Part shown: positions 31,323-40,582 of the stretch, piece by piece
Layout of the letters: every line of letters starts with the position of its first letter
Numbering within the stretch: the first letter of the stretch is position 1
From: PHBD01 sp964578535
Lineage (GTDB): Bacteria > Desulfobacterota > Syntrophia > Syntrophales > PHBD01
Assembly: GCA_964578535.1 (NCBI GenBank)
Contig: CAZODI010000014.1
Coordinates: forward strand, 17,490-81,489
Direction: 5' to 3'
Length of the DNA stretch: 64,000 nt
Translations under genes and position numbers: made by a program
Notes under the pieces: generated by a model
Database searches by the model: none
What the model was told of the DNA's origin: nothing
The model's input: only the letters and a program-made list of their open reading frames with translations

Positions 31323-32648
31323 ATGAAGATTGACGTTCGCAAAAGACAGATGCTCCTGCTGGCGGGCAATGCGCTGATCGTCGTGATCTCCTTCTATCTG
31401 ACGCCGCTTGTCCTGTCCGGTGCGATCCCGTCACCGGGGGACATATTCCACTCCCCGGATCTGTTCGCCATCCTGTCCTATCTGCTGGTCTTCTATCTGT
31501 TTGATCTTTGCGACCTCGATCTCCGCTTCAGCAGGACGCGGTTCCTGGTGCGCCTTGTCCTGGCGCAGGTAACGGTGGCGATCCTGATCGCAGCGGGATC
31601 TTTTGTGTTTCAGGAGCGGCCTTATGGAATGAGGGTACTGGCCGTCCAGGGAACGCTCGTGTTCGTTCTTGCCCTGGTGTGGTCGATGTTGTTCGAGCGC
31701 TTGATGACGAATGTGACCAGGGCACTCCGGGTCGCAGTGCTGGGTTGCGAGGACACGGCGGAAAACCTGCGGCAGGCGCTGGGACGGAGGCCGGACTATG
31801 CGGTGGCCCTGACCCTGAAGAAGGGTTGGGAAGACCGGGTCGGGAGCCTCATGAATGAAAAAGCCTTCGACGAGATTGTTGTGAATACGAAACGGGGGAT
31901 CAGTTCCGACTCTTACCGGGCCCTCATCGAAGCGAAGATGCGCGGCGCGGCCGTATCGGATGTTCCCGGCTTTTACGAGCGTGTGCTGGAGAGGCTCCCC
32001 GTCAGCGGGATGAGCGACGTCTGGCTGGCCCATGTTCCCCTGTCGGGAGTCCGGAAGACGGTTTACAACCGGAGGCTGAAGAGAATTCTGGGAGTGTTGA
32101 TTTCCCTGGCTGCGCTGGCATTCCTGTCGCCGGTGATGCTGCTCATTGCCGTGGTCATCCGGATGGAGTCTCCCGGACCCGTCTTGTACCGCCAGCGCAG
32201 GATCGGCCTGAACCGGGTGCCATTCGATCTGGTCAAGTTCCGGTCCATGAGGATGGGGACGGAATCCATGCGGGAGAATGCGGGACGGCAGGATGATCCG
32301 CGGATTACGCGCGTGGGGGGAGTCATCCGAAAATACCGGCTGGATGAACTGCCCCAGCTCTGGAACGTGCTGCGGGGAGACCTGTGCCTGGTGGGACCCC
32401 GGGCGCTGATGGAGGAGGAGGTCGAGGAATTCGAGCGGAGGATTTCCTATTTTTCCTTGCGGCACTTCATCCGGCCGGGAATTTCCGGGTGGGCCCAGAT
32501 CAATTATCCCCACGGAGCTACGGTTGAGGACGCCCGGGCCAAGCTGGAGTACGACCTGTACTACATGAAGAACGCCTCGATGTCGCTGGACCTGTACATC
32601 CTGCTCCGGACGATGCGGACCGTGCTGCTGGCGAAGGGGGGGAAGTAA
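31323..32648 (+). CDS. Polyprenyl glycosylphosphotransferase (exopolysaccharide initiating sugar transferase)
   Basis: 441-residue WbaP/WcaJ-type enzyme that transfers a sugar-1-phosphate to undecaprenyl phosphate to start repeat-unit synthesis. Four N-terminal membrane helices, a CoA-binding-like Rossmann middle domain (VAVLGCEDTAENLRQAL), a fifth membrane segment and the C-terminal catalytic domain (MESPGPVLYRQRRIG; KFRSMR; RLDELPQLWNVLRGDLCLVGPRA) are visible. It opens the export locus, and its TAA overlaps an ATG (32648) that probably starts the next gene before the gap. Confidence 0.93.
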   Translation: MKIDVRKRQMLLLAGNALIVVISFYLTPLVLSGAIPSPGDIFHSPDLFAILSYLLVFYLFDLCDLDLRFSRTRFLVRLVLAQVTVAILIAAGSFVFQERPYGMRVLAVQGTLVFVLALVWSMLFERLMTNVTRALRVAVLGCEDTAENLRQALGRRPDYAVALTLKKGWEDRVGSLMNEKAFDEIVVNTKRGISSDSYRALIEAKMRGAAVSDVPGFYERVLERLPVSGMSDVWLAHVPLSGVRKTVYNRRLKRILGVLISLAALAFLSPVMLLIAVVIRMESPGPVLYRQRRIGLNRVPFDLVKFRSMRMGTESMRENAGRQDDPRITRVGGVIRKYRLDELPQLWNVLRGDLCLVGPRALMEEEVEEFERRISYFSLRHFIRPGISGWAQINYPHGATVEDARAKLEYDLYYMKNASMSLDLYILLRTMRTVLLAKGGK

Positions 32649-32657
32649 TGGCGGGAG

Positions 32658-32757
32658 NNNNNNNNNNNNNNNNNNNNNNNNNNNNNNNNNNNNNNNNNNN
32701 NNNNNNNNNNNNNNNNNNNNNNNNNNNNNNNNNNNNNNNNNNNNNNNNNNNNNNNNN
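32658..32757. other. Assembly gap (100 N)
   Basis: Exactly 100 N. Unlike the first gap, the flanks share no obvious overlap, so real sequence of unknown length is missing, including the N-terminus of the YjbH-like gene. Confidence 0.97.
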
Positions 32758-34698
32758 GAAGGAGCTTTCCGGGTCGGGGTGTCCCAGGTCCATCCGTACC
32801 GGTATTACTACGGCGCGATAAGCCCTCTCAGGGGTTTTGAAATCGACGGGCGGATTACGGAGGTGATCGGAGTTTCGGGATTTGCCGACAGACCGGATTA
32901 CGGAAACTACAAGGATAAGGCCCTGGACGTCAAATACCGGCTTCTGCCGGAGACGAAGTACCTTCCGGCCCTTGCCGTCGGTCTGATGGATCCCCATGGG
33001 ACCAGGCTATACAGTTCCCAGTATGTCGTTGCCAGCAAGCAGATCTACCCTTTCGATCTTACCTTCGGTTTTGCCAACGGGCGGTATGGGAGACAGGAAC
33101 TGGCCGATGTCGGGTCCGGCGATTCCGTCAAGGCGGAAATCCTCACCGATCCCGGAGGGTGGTGGAGCGATGCAAACTACTTCTGGGGTGTCGAGTTTTC
33201 GCCGGTCGACGGGCTTTCTTTCATGGTTGAGTACGATCCGACTCCCTATCACGAACACCGGCGCGATCCCGCGAATTCCATCTATTTCCGTGAGCCCGTG
33301 CCTTCGAAATTCAACTATGGATTGCGCATCCGGCCCCGGGACTGGCTGGAGGCGGTTGTGAGCTGGCAGCGGGGAGATACGGTCGGGGTCAACCTGAATG
33401 TCTTGTTTGACCTTGGACGCCCCCTGCTTCCCATCGCCGATCCGTCCTTGCGGGAAAGCCTGGAGATGCGGTCGAGCCCGTTGGCGGAACGGCTGGAGGA
33501 AGCCCTTTCCCGATCCGGTTTCAGCGATATCGGGGTCCTGGCGGCCGGGGAGGATCTCTGGGTGCAGGCGGCCAATGGACGATACTTCTATGACATGAAG
33601 GCCCTGGGGGTGGTGCTGCGGGTCGTGGATCAAACGGCGCCTCCGGAAGTGCAGGGAGTGCACATCCTTCTGACACGGCTGGGCATTCCAATGACATCGT
33701 TCTCGACGACCCGTGAGGACATCCGGCTGTATTTTTCGAAGCAGTTGAACCTTGACGAATTCATGCGGGTCTCCGATCTGCGGGCGGATGTGCGGGAACC
33801 GTTGAAGACGAAGACGAGGTACAGGAAAATCTTCGATTACGGGTTGAAACCCGACTTCAGGACCTACCTGAACGATCCCTCGGATTTCTTCCAGTACCGC
33901 TTCGGCCTGAGCGGGTGGGCCGGTCTCTCACTCTGGCCGGGGGGCTCTGTGGTGGTCGCGGCGGAAACCTTCCCCCTCAACAACATCTCTTCTCCCGTCA
34001 CGCCCTCGTCCAATGCCGTCCGGACGGACTTGGTGGATTACATCGGAGAAAAAGTCAGCCTCAGCGGCCTGCTGGTCAATCAGATCTGGAAGGGCGGGAA
34101 GGAGACCTACGGCCGGCTCTCCGCCGGGCTCCTGGAGATCCAGTATGCCGGGATCGATGCGGAGATCGCCAGACCCCTCTTCGGAGGGCGGCTGCTTGTC
34201 GGGGCGGGCGGGAGCGCGGTCAGAAAACGGGATCCGAAGAATCCCTTCCGGTTCAAGGAAAACGATTACAAGGATTGCTACACGACGGGTTTTTTCAATG
34301 CCCGTCTGAACCTGCCGGAGATGGACGCCTGGATCGACCTGAAGGCCGGGCGGTTTCTGGCGGGGGACAGCGGCATGCGGTTGACCGTTTCGAAGAGTTT
34401 TCACGGCGTGGTCCTTTCCACCTGGTACGGCGTTTCCGACACGTCCGTCTTCTCGGACGATTACAACCGGGGATACCACGACAAGGGGATTGCCGTTTCG
34501 ATCCCGCTGCGCCTTTTCCTCGGACGAGATTCTCGGTCGTCCTACAGCTTTGCGCTTTCCCCCTGGACAAGGGATGTGGCGCAGGACATCGCGCATCCGG
34601 CAAGCCTCTTCGATTTCATCGGCCGCAGCGTGCAGGTGTTCATGGACGCGGATCGGCATAGGATGAACGGATGGGCGGGACCGGTGGCCGCGCCGTGA
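32758..34698 (+). CDS. YjbH-like outer-membrane exopolysaccharide protein, N-terminus lost in gap
   Basis: 646 residues are readable. The start EGAFRVGVSQVHPYRYYYGAISPLRGFEIDGR matches the early YjbH domain, so roughly a signal peptide and 40-60 residues are missing; ATG 32648 just before the gap is the likely start. The body has many alternating hydrophobic strands, an internal segment (LEEALSRSGFSDIGVLAAGEDLWVQAANGRYF) and a C-terminal beta-rich part ending in an aromatic-rich barrel (GVSDTSVFSDDYNRGYHDKG). YjbH proteins accompany exopolysaccharide secretion at the outer membrane; the mechanism is unclear. It lies between the sugar transferase and Wzz. Confidence 0.82.
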   Translation, partial: EGAFRVGVSQVHPYRYYYGAISPLRGFEIDGRITEVIGVSGFADRPDYGNYKDKALDVKYRLLPETKYLPALAVGLMDPHGTRLYSSQYVVASKQIYPFDLTFGFANGRYGRQELADVGSGDSVKAEILTDPGGWWSDANYFWGVEFSPVDGLSFMVEYDPTPYHEHRRDPANSIYFREPVPSKFNYGLRIRPRDWLEAVVSWQRGDTVGVNLNVLFDLGRPLLPIADPSLRESLEMRSSPLAERLEEALSRSGFSDIGVLAAGEDLWVQAANGRYFYDMKALGVVLRVVDQTAPPEVQGVHILLTRLGIPMTSFSTTREDIRLYFSKQLNLDEFMRVSDLRADVREPLKTKTRYRKIFDYGLKPDFRTYLNDPSDFFQYRFGLSGWAGLSLWPGGSVVVAAETFPLNNISSPVTPSSNAVRTDLVDYIGEKVSLSGLLVNQIWKGGKETYGRLSAGLLEIQYAGIDAEIARPLFGGRLLVGAGGSAVRKRDPKNPFRFKENDYKDCYTTGFFNARLNLPEMDAWIDLKAGRFLAGDSGMRLTVSKSFHGVVLSTWYGVSDTSVFSDDYNRGYHDKGIAVSIPLRLFLGRDSRSSYSFALSPWTRDVAQDIAHPASLFDFIGRSVQVFMDADRHRMNGWAGPVAAP

Positions 34699-34740
34699 GG
34701 GATCCCGGCGACGGAAGGTGAACGTGGAGGAGCAATCGAG

Positions 34741-35772
34741 ATGGGTAAGGAAGACGCAAGGAGAGAGGAGGCCGGGCAGCCGGCAGATGTTGCTCTTGGG
34801 GACGAGGCCCTGGTCCAGTTGATGGACTTCTGGCTCATCGTCAGGCGGCGGAGGCGTTTCATCGGCCGGTTTGTCCTGGCGGCCCTGATCCTGGTCACCC
34901 TTTCCACGCTGCTGATGAAGGACGTCTACCAGGCGACCGCGGTCATCTCCCCCATTGCCGGGAAGGATGCCGGCGGAACCTTGTCGACGCTGGCGCAGCA
35001 GTTCGGCGGCCTCGCCGGTGCGTCGCTTCTGGGCGTCCCAGCCAGCGCCAGCGACATCATGAATTTCCTGAACTCGAATATCCTGCGGGAAAAGGTCATC
35101 GAGAGAAACAACCTGCTACCTGTGCTGTTTCCGGACGAATGGGACTGGAAACAGAACCGCTGGAAGAGAGGATGGCTCGACGGCATCAGCCTGAACCCCC
35201 TTGTGTATATCGACAGAGCCGTCCGAATGCTGCAGCCGGGACCGGCGTTGCGCGGGCCGCACAAAGACGACGGAATCCCCGATATCTGGGAAGGCCTTCG
35301 AAGGCTCGACGACATGGTGACCGTGAAGAACAATCTCGACGAAAATTCCATCACCATTGCCGTCACCGGCCCGGATCCCGACACGGCCGCACGAATCGTG
35401 GAGTGTTTCCTGACCGCCCTGAACGACCACATGAGCAGTGAGGCGCGGCGGGTCGTCCTGGTGAACCGCAAGTATCTCGAGGAGCAGCTCGACAAAACGG
35501 CCGATCCGTTCATCCGGCAGAACATCTACAACATGATCGCCCAGCAGATCGAGCGATCCATGACGGTCGAGGCGAAAGAGAACTTCGCCTTCAAGGTCAT
35601 CGACCCGCCCAGGGCACCCGATCGGAAGTTCAAGCCGAAAAGGATGCAGATCGTGCTGGTAAGCCTGATTCTATCCCTGTTCATGGCCGTTGCCGTCGTG
35701 TTCGTCCTGGAAAATCTGGAAGGATGGAAAAAAATGCTGAAGGAGCGAGAAAATGAAAAGCCGTTTCCTTGA
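34741..35772 (+). CDS. Wzz-type polysaccharide co-polymerase (chain length regulator)
   Basis: 343 residues. Two membrane helices bracket a periplasmic domain (RFIGRFVLAALILVTLSTLL near residue 40 and IVLVSLILSLFMAVAVVFVL near 315) with the Pro-rich motif IDPPRAPDRKFKPKR before the second helix. There is no C-terminal tyrosine kinase domain. It sets polymer length and links to the export channel. Its last 20 nt overlap the next gene. Confidence 0.9.
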   Translation: MGKEDARREEAGQPADVALGDEALVQLMDFWLIVRRRRRFIGRFVLAALILVTLSTLLMKDVYQATAVISPIAGKDAGGTLSTLAQQFGGLAGASLLGVPASASDIMNFLNSNILREKVIERNNLLPVLFPDEWDWKQNRWKRGWLDGISLNPLVYIDRAVRMLQPGPALRGPHKDDGIPDIWEGLRRLDDMVTVKNNLDENSITIAVTGPDPDTAARIVECFLTALNDHMSSEARRVVLVNRKYLEEQLDKTADPFIRQNIYNMIAQQIERSMTVEAKENFAFKVIDPPRAPDRKFKPKRMQIVLVSLILSLFMAVAVVFVLENLEGWKKMLKERENEKPFP

Positions 35773-38700
35773 ATCCCTTGTTCTGGCCGGCATGCTCTTC
35801 CTGCCGGCGGGCGGATCCGCCCTGGCGCAGGATCTTCCGCTCGATGCCGTCTTCCGGCAGAAGAATCCTGCGGCAGCGCAGGGCCTGTCCCTGGAAAGCC
35901 GCATTCCGGCCGAGGGCGTTGCGTCGGGGGGCCTGAACGGTTCCGCCGACGGCTTTCGGAACGGTTCCCTGAACACGGGACCGTCCCAGGACCTGTCGCT
36001 GGAGGCCGTCTGCCGTCAGAAGAACCTCACGCCGCAGCAATGCCAGGCGTTGAAGAATCAGCTTTCCGGGTTTGGAAACGGGATGAAGTCCGAAGCTGAC
36101 GGAAATGGCAAGAGGTCAACGCTGCAGCGAAGCCCGGACAGGACCGAATCTTCTTCGCTACCGGAGAGAAAAAGCCTTTTCGAGCGGTCGCGGCCGATGG
36201 GGCGGTTCCAGGACGTGTCGGTGGACCTGAAGCCCTTCGGGTATGACTTTTTCCGCGAGGCCGCCGTCAACGTGACGGCGGAACGCAGGGACATTCCTGT
36301 TCCGATGAATTACATGATCGGTCCCGGAGACGAGGTGAAGATTCTCCTGTGGGGCCGCGTGAACGGCCAGCACGACCTGGTGGTCGACCGGGACGGCAAA
36401 ATCGTACTGCCCCAGATCGGTCCGATTTTCGTGGCCGGCATGACCTTCGAGGAGATGTCCAAGAAGATCATCTCCCAGGCTCACCAGATCGTCGGAGCCA
36501 GTGTCGACATCTCCATGGGTTCGCTGAAGACGATCCCCGTGTTCGTCCTGGGCGACGTGCGCAGGCCCGGCGCTTATACGGTCGGTTCCCTGGCGACGGT
36601 TACCGATGCCCTGCTGGTGGCGGGCGGTCCGACGGACATCGGATCGATGCGGAGGATCCAGGTTCGCCGGAAGGGCAGAATCGCAGGATCGTTCGACCTT
36701 TACGACCTTTTTCTGAAGGGAGACCGGTCCGGCGACATGACCCTTCATCGGGACGACGTGGTGTTCGTGCCCGTTGTGGGGCCGATCGTCGGTGTGGCCG
36801 GCAATGTGCGACGTCCGGCGATTTACGAGCTGAAAGGTGCGGCGGATCTGGAACAGGTCTTTGCCCTGGCGGGGGGGATCATTCCGTCCGCCTATCTGCA
36901 GCAGATCCAGGTTTCGAGGGTGCAGAACAACGAGCGGCAGGTCATCATCGACCTGAACAACCGGGAACTCGGGAAATCCCCGGGCTTCCACATGCAGGAT
37001 GCGGATCTGGTCAGGATCTTCTCCGTTGTCGACATCGACCGGAACGCCGTCCACCTGGCGGGGAACGTGCGCCGGCCCGGCAAGTTTGAATACAAGCCCG
37101 GGATGCGGGTGCGGGACCTCATCGGGGGCATGGACAACCTGCTGGATGAAACGAGCCTTGATTACGCACTGATCAAGAGGGTCAAGCTGCCCGAGCGGAG
37201 CACCATGCTGGTGCCTTTCAGCCTGCACCGCCTGTTCATGGAGAAGGACGCGGCCGCCGACATTGAGCTGAAACCTGAGGATCGGGTTTTCGTATTTTCC
37301 CGCTGGATGTTCCAGGACCGGCCGTTTGCCACGATCGAGGGAGAAGTCCGGGGAGACTGCCTGGAAATGACCGAGCTTTCCGCCGATGGCCTGGAACGTT
37401 CCCCCCAGGCAAAGCCGGAGCCTGCAGAGAGGAGGAAGAGCCGGTCGGTCCAGGCTGCGGGGATGCGGAAAATGGGCGAGGATCTGGAACACGACAATCA
37501 GAGGCTCCTGGCGGAGCGCGTGCTCCTGATCTCCGGGCGCCTGAACAGGGAGAGCCGGTATGATCCGAAGGAGGATCTTGGGGAAGTGGCGGCGGAGATG
37601 AGAAAATTGAATCTATCCGGATACATGGAAAGGATGGGAGCACTGGAGAAAGGGTTCTCCGCTGCCTGCCGGTTCCTGGTCACGGACAACCTGTGCGTCC
37701 GGGAGGCCATCCTCGGTGCGGGCGGACTGACGCCCGACGCAGACCTGGAGACGGGGGAGATCGTCCGCTTCAGGAATGACCGGGAGTACGAGACCCTCTA
37801 TTTTCACGTCGGAAAGGCCATGGCCGGGGACCTGAGGGAGAATCATGCCGTTTTTCCGAAGGACCGCATCGTCGTTCATTCCATCTGGGAAAAGATGCCG
37901 CGTCAATACGTCTATGTGGAAGGGGAGGTCAGCCGGCCCGGAATTCATGTTTATACGAAAGGCATGAAAGTCAGCGATCTGGTCTTCAAGGGAGGCGGCC
38001 TGCTGGAGTCAGCCTACCGGGAAGAAGCCGAGCTTTCGTCGCAAACGGTGGAAGATGGAAAGATCGGGGTTCTGCTGCACAAAAAAATCCGCTTGCGGGA
38101 CATTCTTGAAGGAAAGCCGGGAGCCGACGTGGAACTGAATCCCTTCGACCGGCTTCTGGTCAGGAGAATCAGCAACTGGCGCACGGAACAGTTTGCCTCC
38201 GTCTCGGGGGAGATTCTCTTCGAGGGGAGGTATGCCATTCGGAAAGGCGAGCGCCTGTCGTCGCTGATCGAGCGGGCCGGAGGATACACGGACAAAGCCT
38301 ACCTGCGGGGTGCCGTCTTCGGGAGGGAGAGTGTGCGGTCGCTGCAGCAGAGCAGCCTGGAGGACATCGCCGGGAGAATGGAAAAAGAGATTCTCTCCGA
38401 CGGTGCAACCAGCATATCCTCTTCCCTTACCTCCGAGGACGCGGCCGCCAGAAAGATCGAGTTGGAACAGAAAAGGAAACTGGTCGATGCACTCCGCCGG
38501 CTGAAAGCAACCGGTCGCATGACAGTCCACCTCGGACACCTGCGAATCCTCAAGGGTGGTCCGTATGACATCGAACTGGAGAACGGCGACAGCCTGTACA
38601 TTCCCCCGCGGCCGAGCGTGGTGAACGTAGCGGGCGCCGTGATGAGTCCGACGAGCCATCTCTTCATGAAACGCCTGGATTACGGCGATTATATCCGGCT

Positions 38701-38983
38701 CTCCGGAGGGTACAGCCGGCACGCCGACGAGGACAGCGTCTTCATTCTCAAGGTCGACGGAAGCGCTGTCAAGGCGGGCGATCGATACCTGAGGTGGAGC
38801 GACGGCCGCGAGCGTTGGGAGATGGCGCCGTTTGCGCATCGTGACGATGCCATGGAACCGGGAGACGTGGTGGTTGTTCCGGAAAAGCTGGAACGAATCG
38901 CCTGGCTCAGGGAGATCCGCGACATCGCCCAGATCCTTATGAACATCGCGGCCACGACGGGGATCATCATCAAGGTGTTTTGA
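35753..38983 (+). CDS. Large SLBB-domain polysaccharide export protein (Wza-like)
   Basis: 1076 residues, far longer than Wza (about 380). A signal peptide (residues 1-25) is followed by two copies of a short motif, QDLPLDAVFRQKN (26-38) and QDLSLEAVCRQKN (79-91). The polysaccharide-export domain begins near 185 (NYMIGPGDEVKILLWG). Serial SLBB repeats follow, seen as repeated VxGxVxRPG motifs: LGDVRRPGAY, AGNVRRPAIY, AGNVRRPGKF, EGEVSRPGIH, SGEILFEGRY and AGAVMSP. A charged region near 540-620 may be an insert. No lipobox was seen. Outer-membrane or periplasmic conduit for the polymer started by the 31323 gene. Confidence 0.9.
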   Translation: MKSRFLESLVLAGMLFLPAGGSALAQDLPLDAVFRQKNPAAAQGLSLESRIPAEGVASGGLNGSADGFRNGSLNTGPSQDLSLEAVCRQKNLTPQQCQALKNQLSGFGNGMKSEADGNGKRSTLQRSPDRTESSSLPERKSLFERSRPMGRFQDVSVDLKPFGYDFFREAAVNVTAERRDIPVPMNYMIGPGDEVKILLWGRVNGQHDLVVDRDGKIVLPQIGPIFVAGMTFEEMSKKIISQAHQIVGASVDISMGSLKTIPVFVLGDVRRPGAYTVGSLATVTDALLVAGGPTDIGSMRRIQVRRKGRIAGSFDLYDLFLKGDRSGDMTLHRDDVVFVPVVGPIVGVAGNVRRPAIYELKGAADLEQVFALAGGIIPSAYLQQIQVSRVQNNERQVIIDLNNRELGKSPGFHMQDADLVRIFSVVDIDRNAVHLAGNVRRPGKFEYKPGMRVRDLIGGMDNLLDETSLDYALIKRVKLPERSTMLVPFSLHRLFMEKDAAADIELKPEDRVFVFSRWMFQDRPFATIEGEVRGDCLEMTELSADGLERSPQAKPEPAERRKSRSVQAAGMRKMGEDLEHDNQRLLAERVLLISGRLNRESRYDPKEDLGEVAAEMRKLNLSGYMERMGALEKGFSAACRFLVTDNLCVREAILGAGGLTPDADLETGEIVRFRNDREYETLYFHVGKAMAGDLRENHAVFPKDRIVVHSIWEKMPRQYVYVEGEVSRPGIHVYTKGMKVSDLVFKGGGLLESAYREEAELSSQTVEDGKIGVLLHKKIRLRDILEGKPGADVELNPFDRLLVRRISNWRTEQFASVSGEILFEGRYAIRKGERLSSLIERAGGYTDKAYLRGAVFGRESVRSLQQSSLEDIAGRMEKEILSDGATSISSSLTSEDAAARKIELEQKRKLVDALRRLKATGRMTVHLGHLRILKGGPYDIELENGDSLYIPPRPSVVNVAGAVMSPTSHLFMKRLDYGDYIRLSGGYSRHADEDSVFILKVDGSAVKAGDRYLRWSDGRERWEMAPFAHRDDAMEPGDVVVVPEKLERIAWLREIRDIAQILMNIAATTGIIIKVF

Positions 38984-39042
38984 CGGGAAGAAGCAGAACG
39001 GATGAGAAGGTGTCCACGTGACAGGACGCCGGGGAGGAACGC

Positions 39043-39822
39043 ATGAAGCGGGTCTGGATTCGTTGTCTGGTCGTTGTCGTTTTCCTGACGCAGTTCGTCG
39101 CTCCCGTGTCCGCTTTCGATGCAGCACGGGCAGGGCGGTTCGTTTTTGTCAGCGGAGATGTCGAATTGGTACGGGCGGGAATAAAGATCAAACCGGACCT
39201 GCAGACCGGTTTGCAGGAGGGGGACATCATCCGAACGGGGAAGGATGCCCTGGTCAGGGTGATGCTGAAGGATGAATCGGTGATTACCATCGACCGGAAC
39301 AGCCGCGTCGTTATAAAGAAATTCCTTCTCCGGGGGGGAATCCGGTCGGCAAAGATCTATGTCGAATCCGGTAAAATTGCAGCCGATGTGGAGCGCTTCA
39401 TCGAGGGCGGGAGCACCTTCGACCTGGAGAGCCCGAACGCCGTTGTCGGGTTGACCGGGACGGTGATCGAATTTGCGGTTGTGACCGGTGCCGGAGGAGT
39501 ACCGACGACCACCGTGACCTGTCTGTCCGGTTCCGCAGTTGTCACCACGGCGGCGGGGTCCGTAACGCTGGCGGCCGGGCAGACGGCCGTTGCTGTCGCA
39601 TCGGCCGCTCCGGCGATGACGACGGCGATAACGGCGGCTGCGGCAGCGGGAGCGGCCGGAGGGACGGCAACGACCATGACCATGAGTACAGGGACCATCA
39701 TGGCCGGGGCGGCGATTGTCGCGGCAGTGGCTGCTGCGGTGCTTGCGGCAGCGGGCAGCGGTGGGGGCGGCGGCAGCACTCACGTTTCCGTCCCGGCGCA
39801 TACGACAACGTCCCACCATTAA
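39043..39822 (+). CDS. FecR-domain protein with low-complexity C-terminus
   Basis: 259 residues. A signal peptide (about 1-24) precedes a FecR domain (GDVELVRAGIKIKPDLQTGLQEGDIIRTGKDALVRVMLKDES; residues 32-160) like those found in polysaccharide and surface loci. The last 90 residues are Ala/Thr/Gly-rich with one hydrophobic stretch (AAIVAAVAAAVLAAA), a Gly run and a His-containing tail. Probably periplasmic and membrane-anchored. The partner is unknown; there is no sigma or TonB gene nearby, so a structural rather than regulatory role is more likely. Confidence 0.82.
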   Translation: MKRVWIRCLVVVVFLTQFVAPVSAFDAARAGRFVFVSGDVELVRAGIKIKPDLQTGLQEGDIIRTGKDALVRVMLKDESVITIDRNSRVVIKKFLLRGGIRSAKIYVESGKIAADVERFIEGGSTFDLESPNAVVGLTGTVIEFAVVTGAGGVPTTTVTCLSGSAVVTTAAGSVTLAAGQTAVAVASAAPAMTTAITAAAAAGAAGGTATTMTMSTGTIMAGAAIVAAVAAAVLAAAGSGGGGGSTHVSVPAHTTTSHH

Positions 39823-39903
39823 GCTATGTCCGTGGGTCCGCTTTCGAGGAAGCGGATTCTGAATACAGCAGGCCCTCTTTTCGTTTGTTCTGTGGAAGCC
39901 GAT

Positions 39904-40479
39904 ATGCAGATGACCAAACATTTCCGGAGAATACGCGAGTGGCGATGCCTGTTGCACAAACGGGGAAGAAACAGTCGGCTGATCTCCCTATTGTTGGTCT
40001 GTTTCGCGATAATCCCGGTTTCCTGCCGAACTATGCAGGAGGCGCAACTCTCTATGGATGATCAGGGGGCGATTCTCTCGGCCGCTGAGAATGCCTTTAT
40101 CTTTATGAAAGAAAAGAGGTACGGAGACGTCTGGGAAAGCATCAGTGCATCATCAAAGGATGCCATCGTCGGAGATGTGCTTGATGCCTGCAAGGCCTTT
40201 CACACCACGTGCGACGGCGAGAAACTTCGGAACGATTTTGCAATCGGGGGGCCTGATGCAACGGCCTACTGGCATCATTATCTGGAAGCGTTCGCCCCGG
40301 ACTCCATCCTGACAGAGAGCGTATGGAAGATGGGCAGGGCAGGCGCCGAAGAGACGGAAATCGTCGTCAGGCACAAAGACTCGGACAGGGAGGCTGTCCT
40401 CAGGGTTGTGAAAGAGGACGGCGTCTGGAAACTGGGGCTGGAAGAGAGCTTTGGCGTCAGGAAACGTATATTTTGGTAG
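39904..40479 (+). CDS. Predicted lipoprotein, unknown function
   Basis: About 191 residues. A basic N-terminus leads to a hydrophobic signal with a lipobox-like PVSC-R. The mature part is a small alpha+beta domain (AAENAFIFMKEKRYGDVWESIS; EIVVRHKDSDREAVLRVVKEDGVWKLGL) reminiscent of NTF2-like/DUF4878-type folds; that resemblance is tentative. I chose ATG 39904 with GGAAG 5 nt upstream; the frame is open to 39826. It belongs to the export locus by position. Confidence 0.65.
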   Translation: MQMTKHFRRIREWRCLLHKRGRNSRLISLLLVCFAIIPVSCRTMQEAQLSMDDQGAILSAAENAFIFMKEKRYGDVWESISASSKDAIVGDVLDACKAFHTTCDGEKLRNDFAIGGPDATAYWHHYLEAFAPDSILTESVWKMGRAGAEETEIVVRHKDSDREAVLRVVKEDGVWKLGLEESFGVRKRIFW

Positions 40480-40582
40480 AAGCGGTGGAAGATGGGACGG
40501 CTTTGCGATTTCCGGGAACGCGCCGTGATGGAAAAGGACCGGCAGATATGCTATGGCTGGGAGCACCGCAAAGGAGGTCGCT

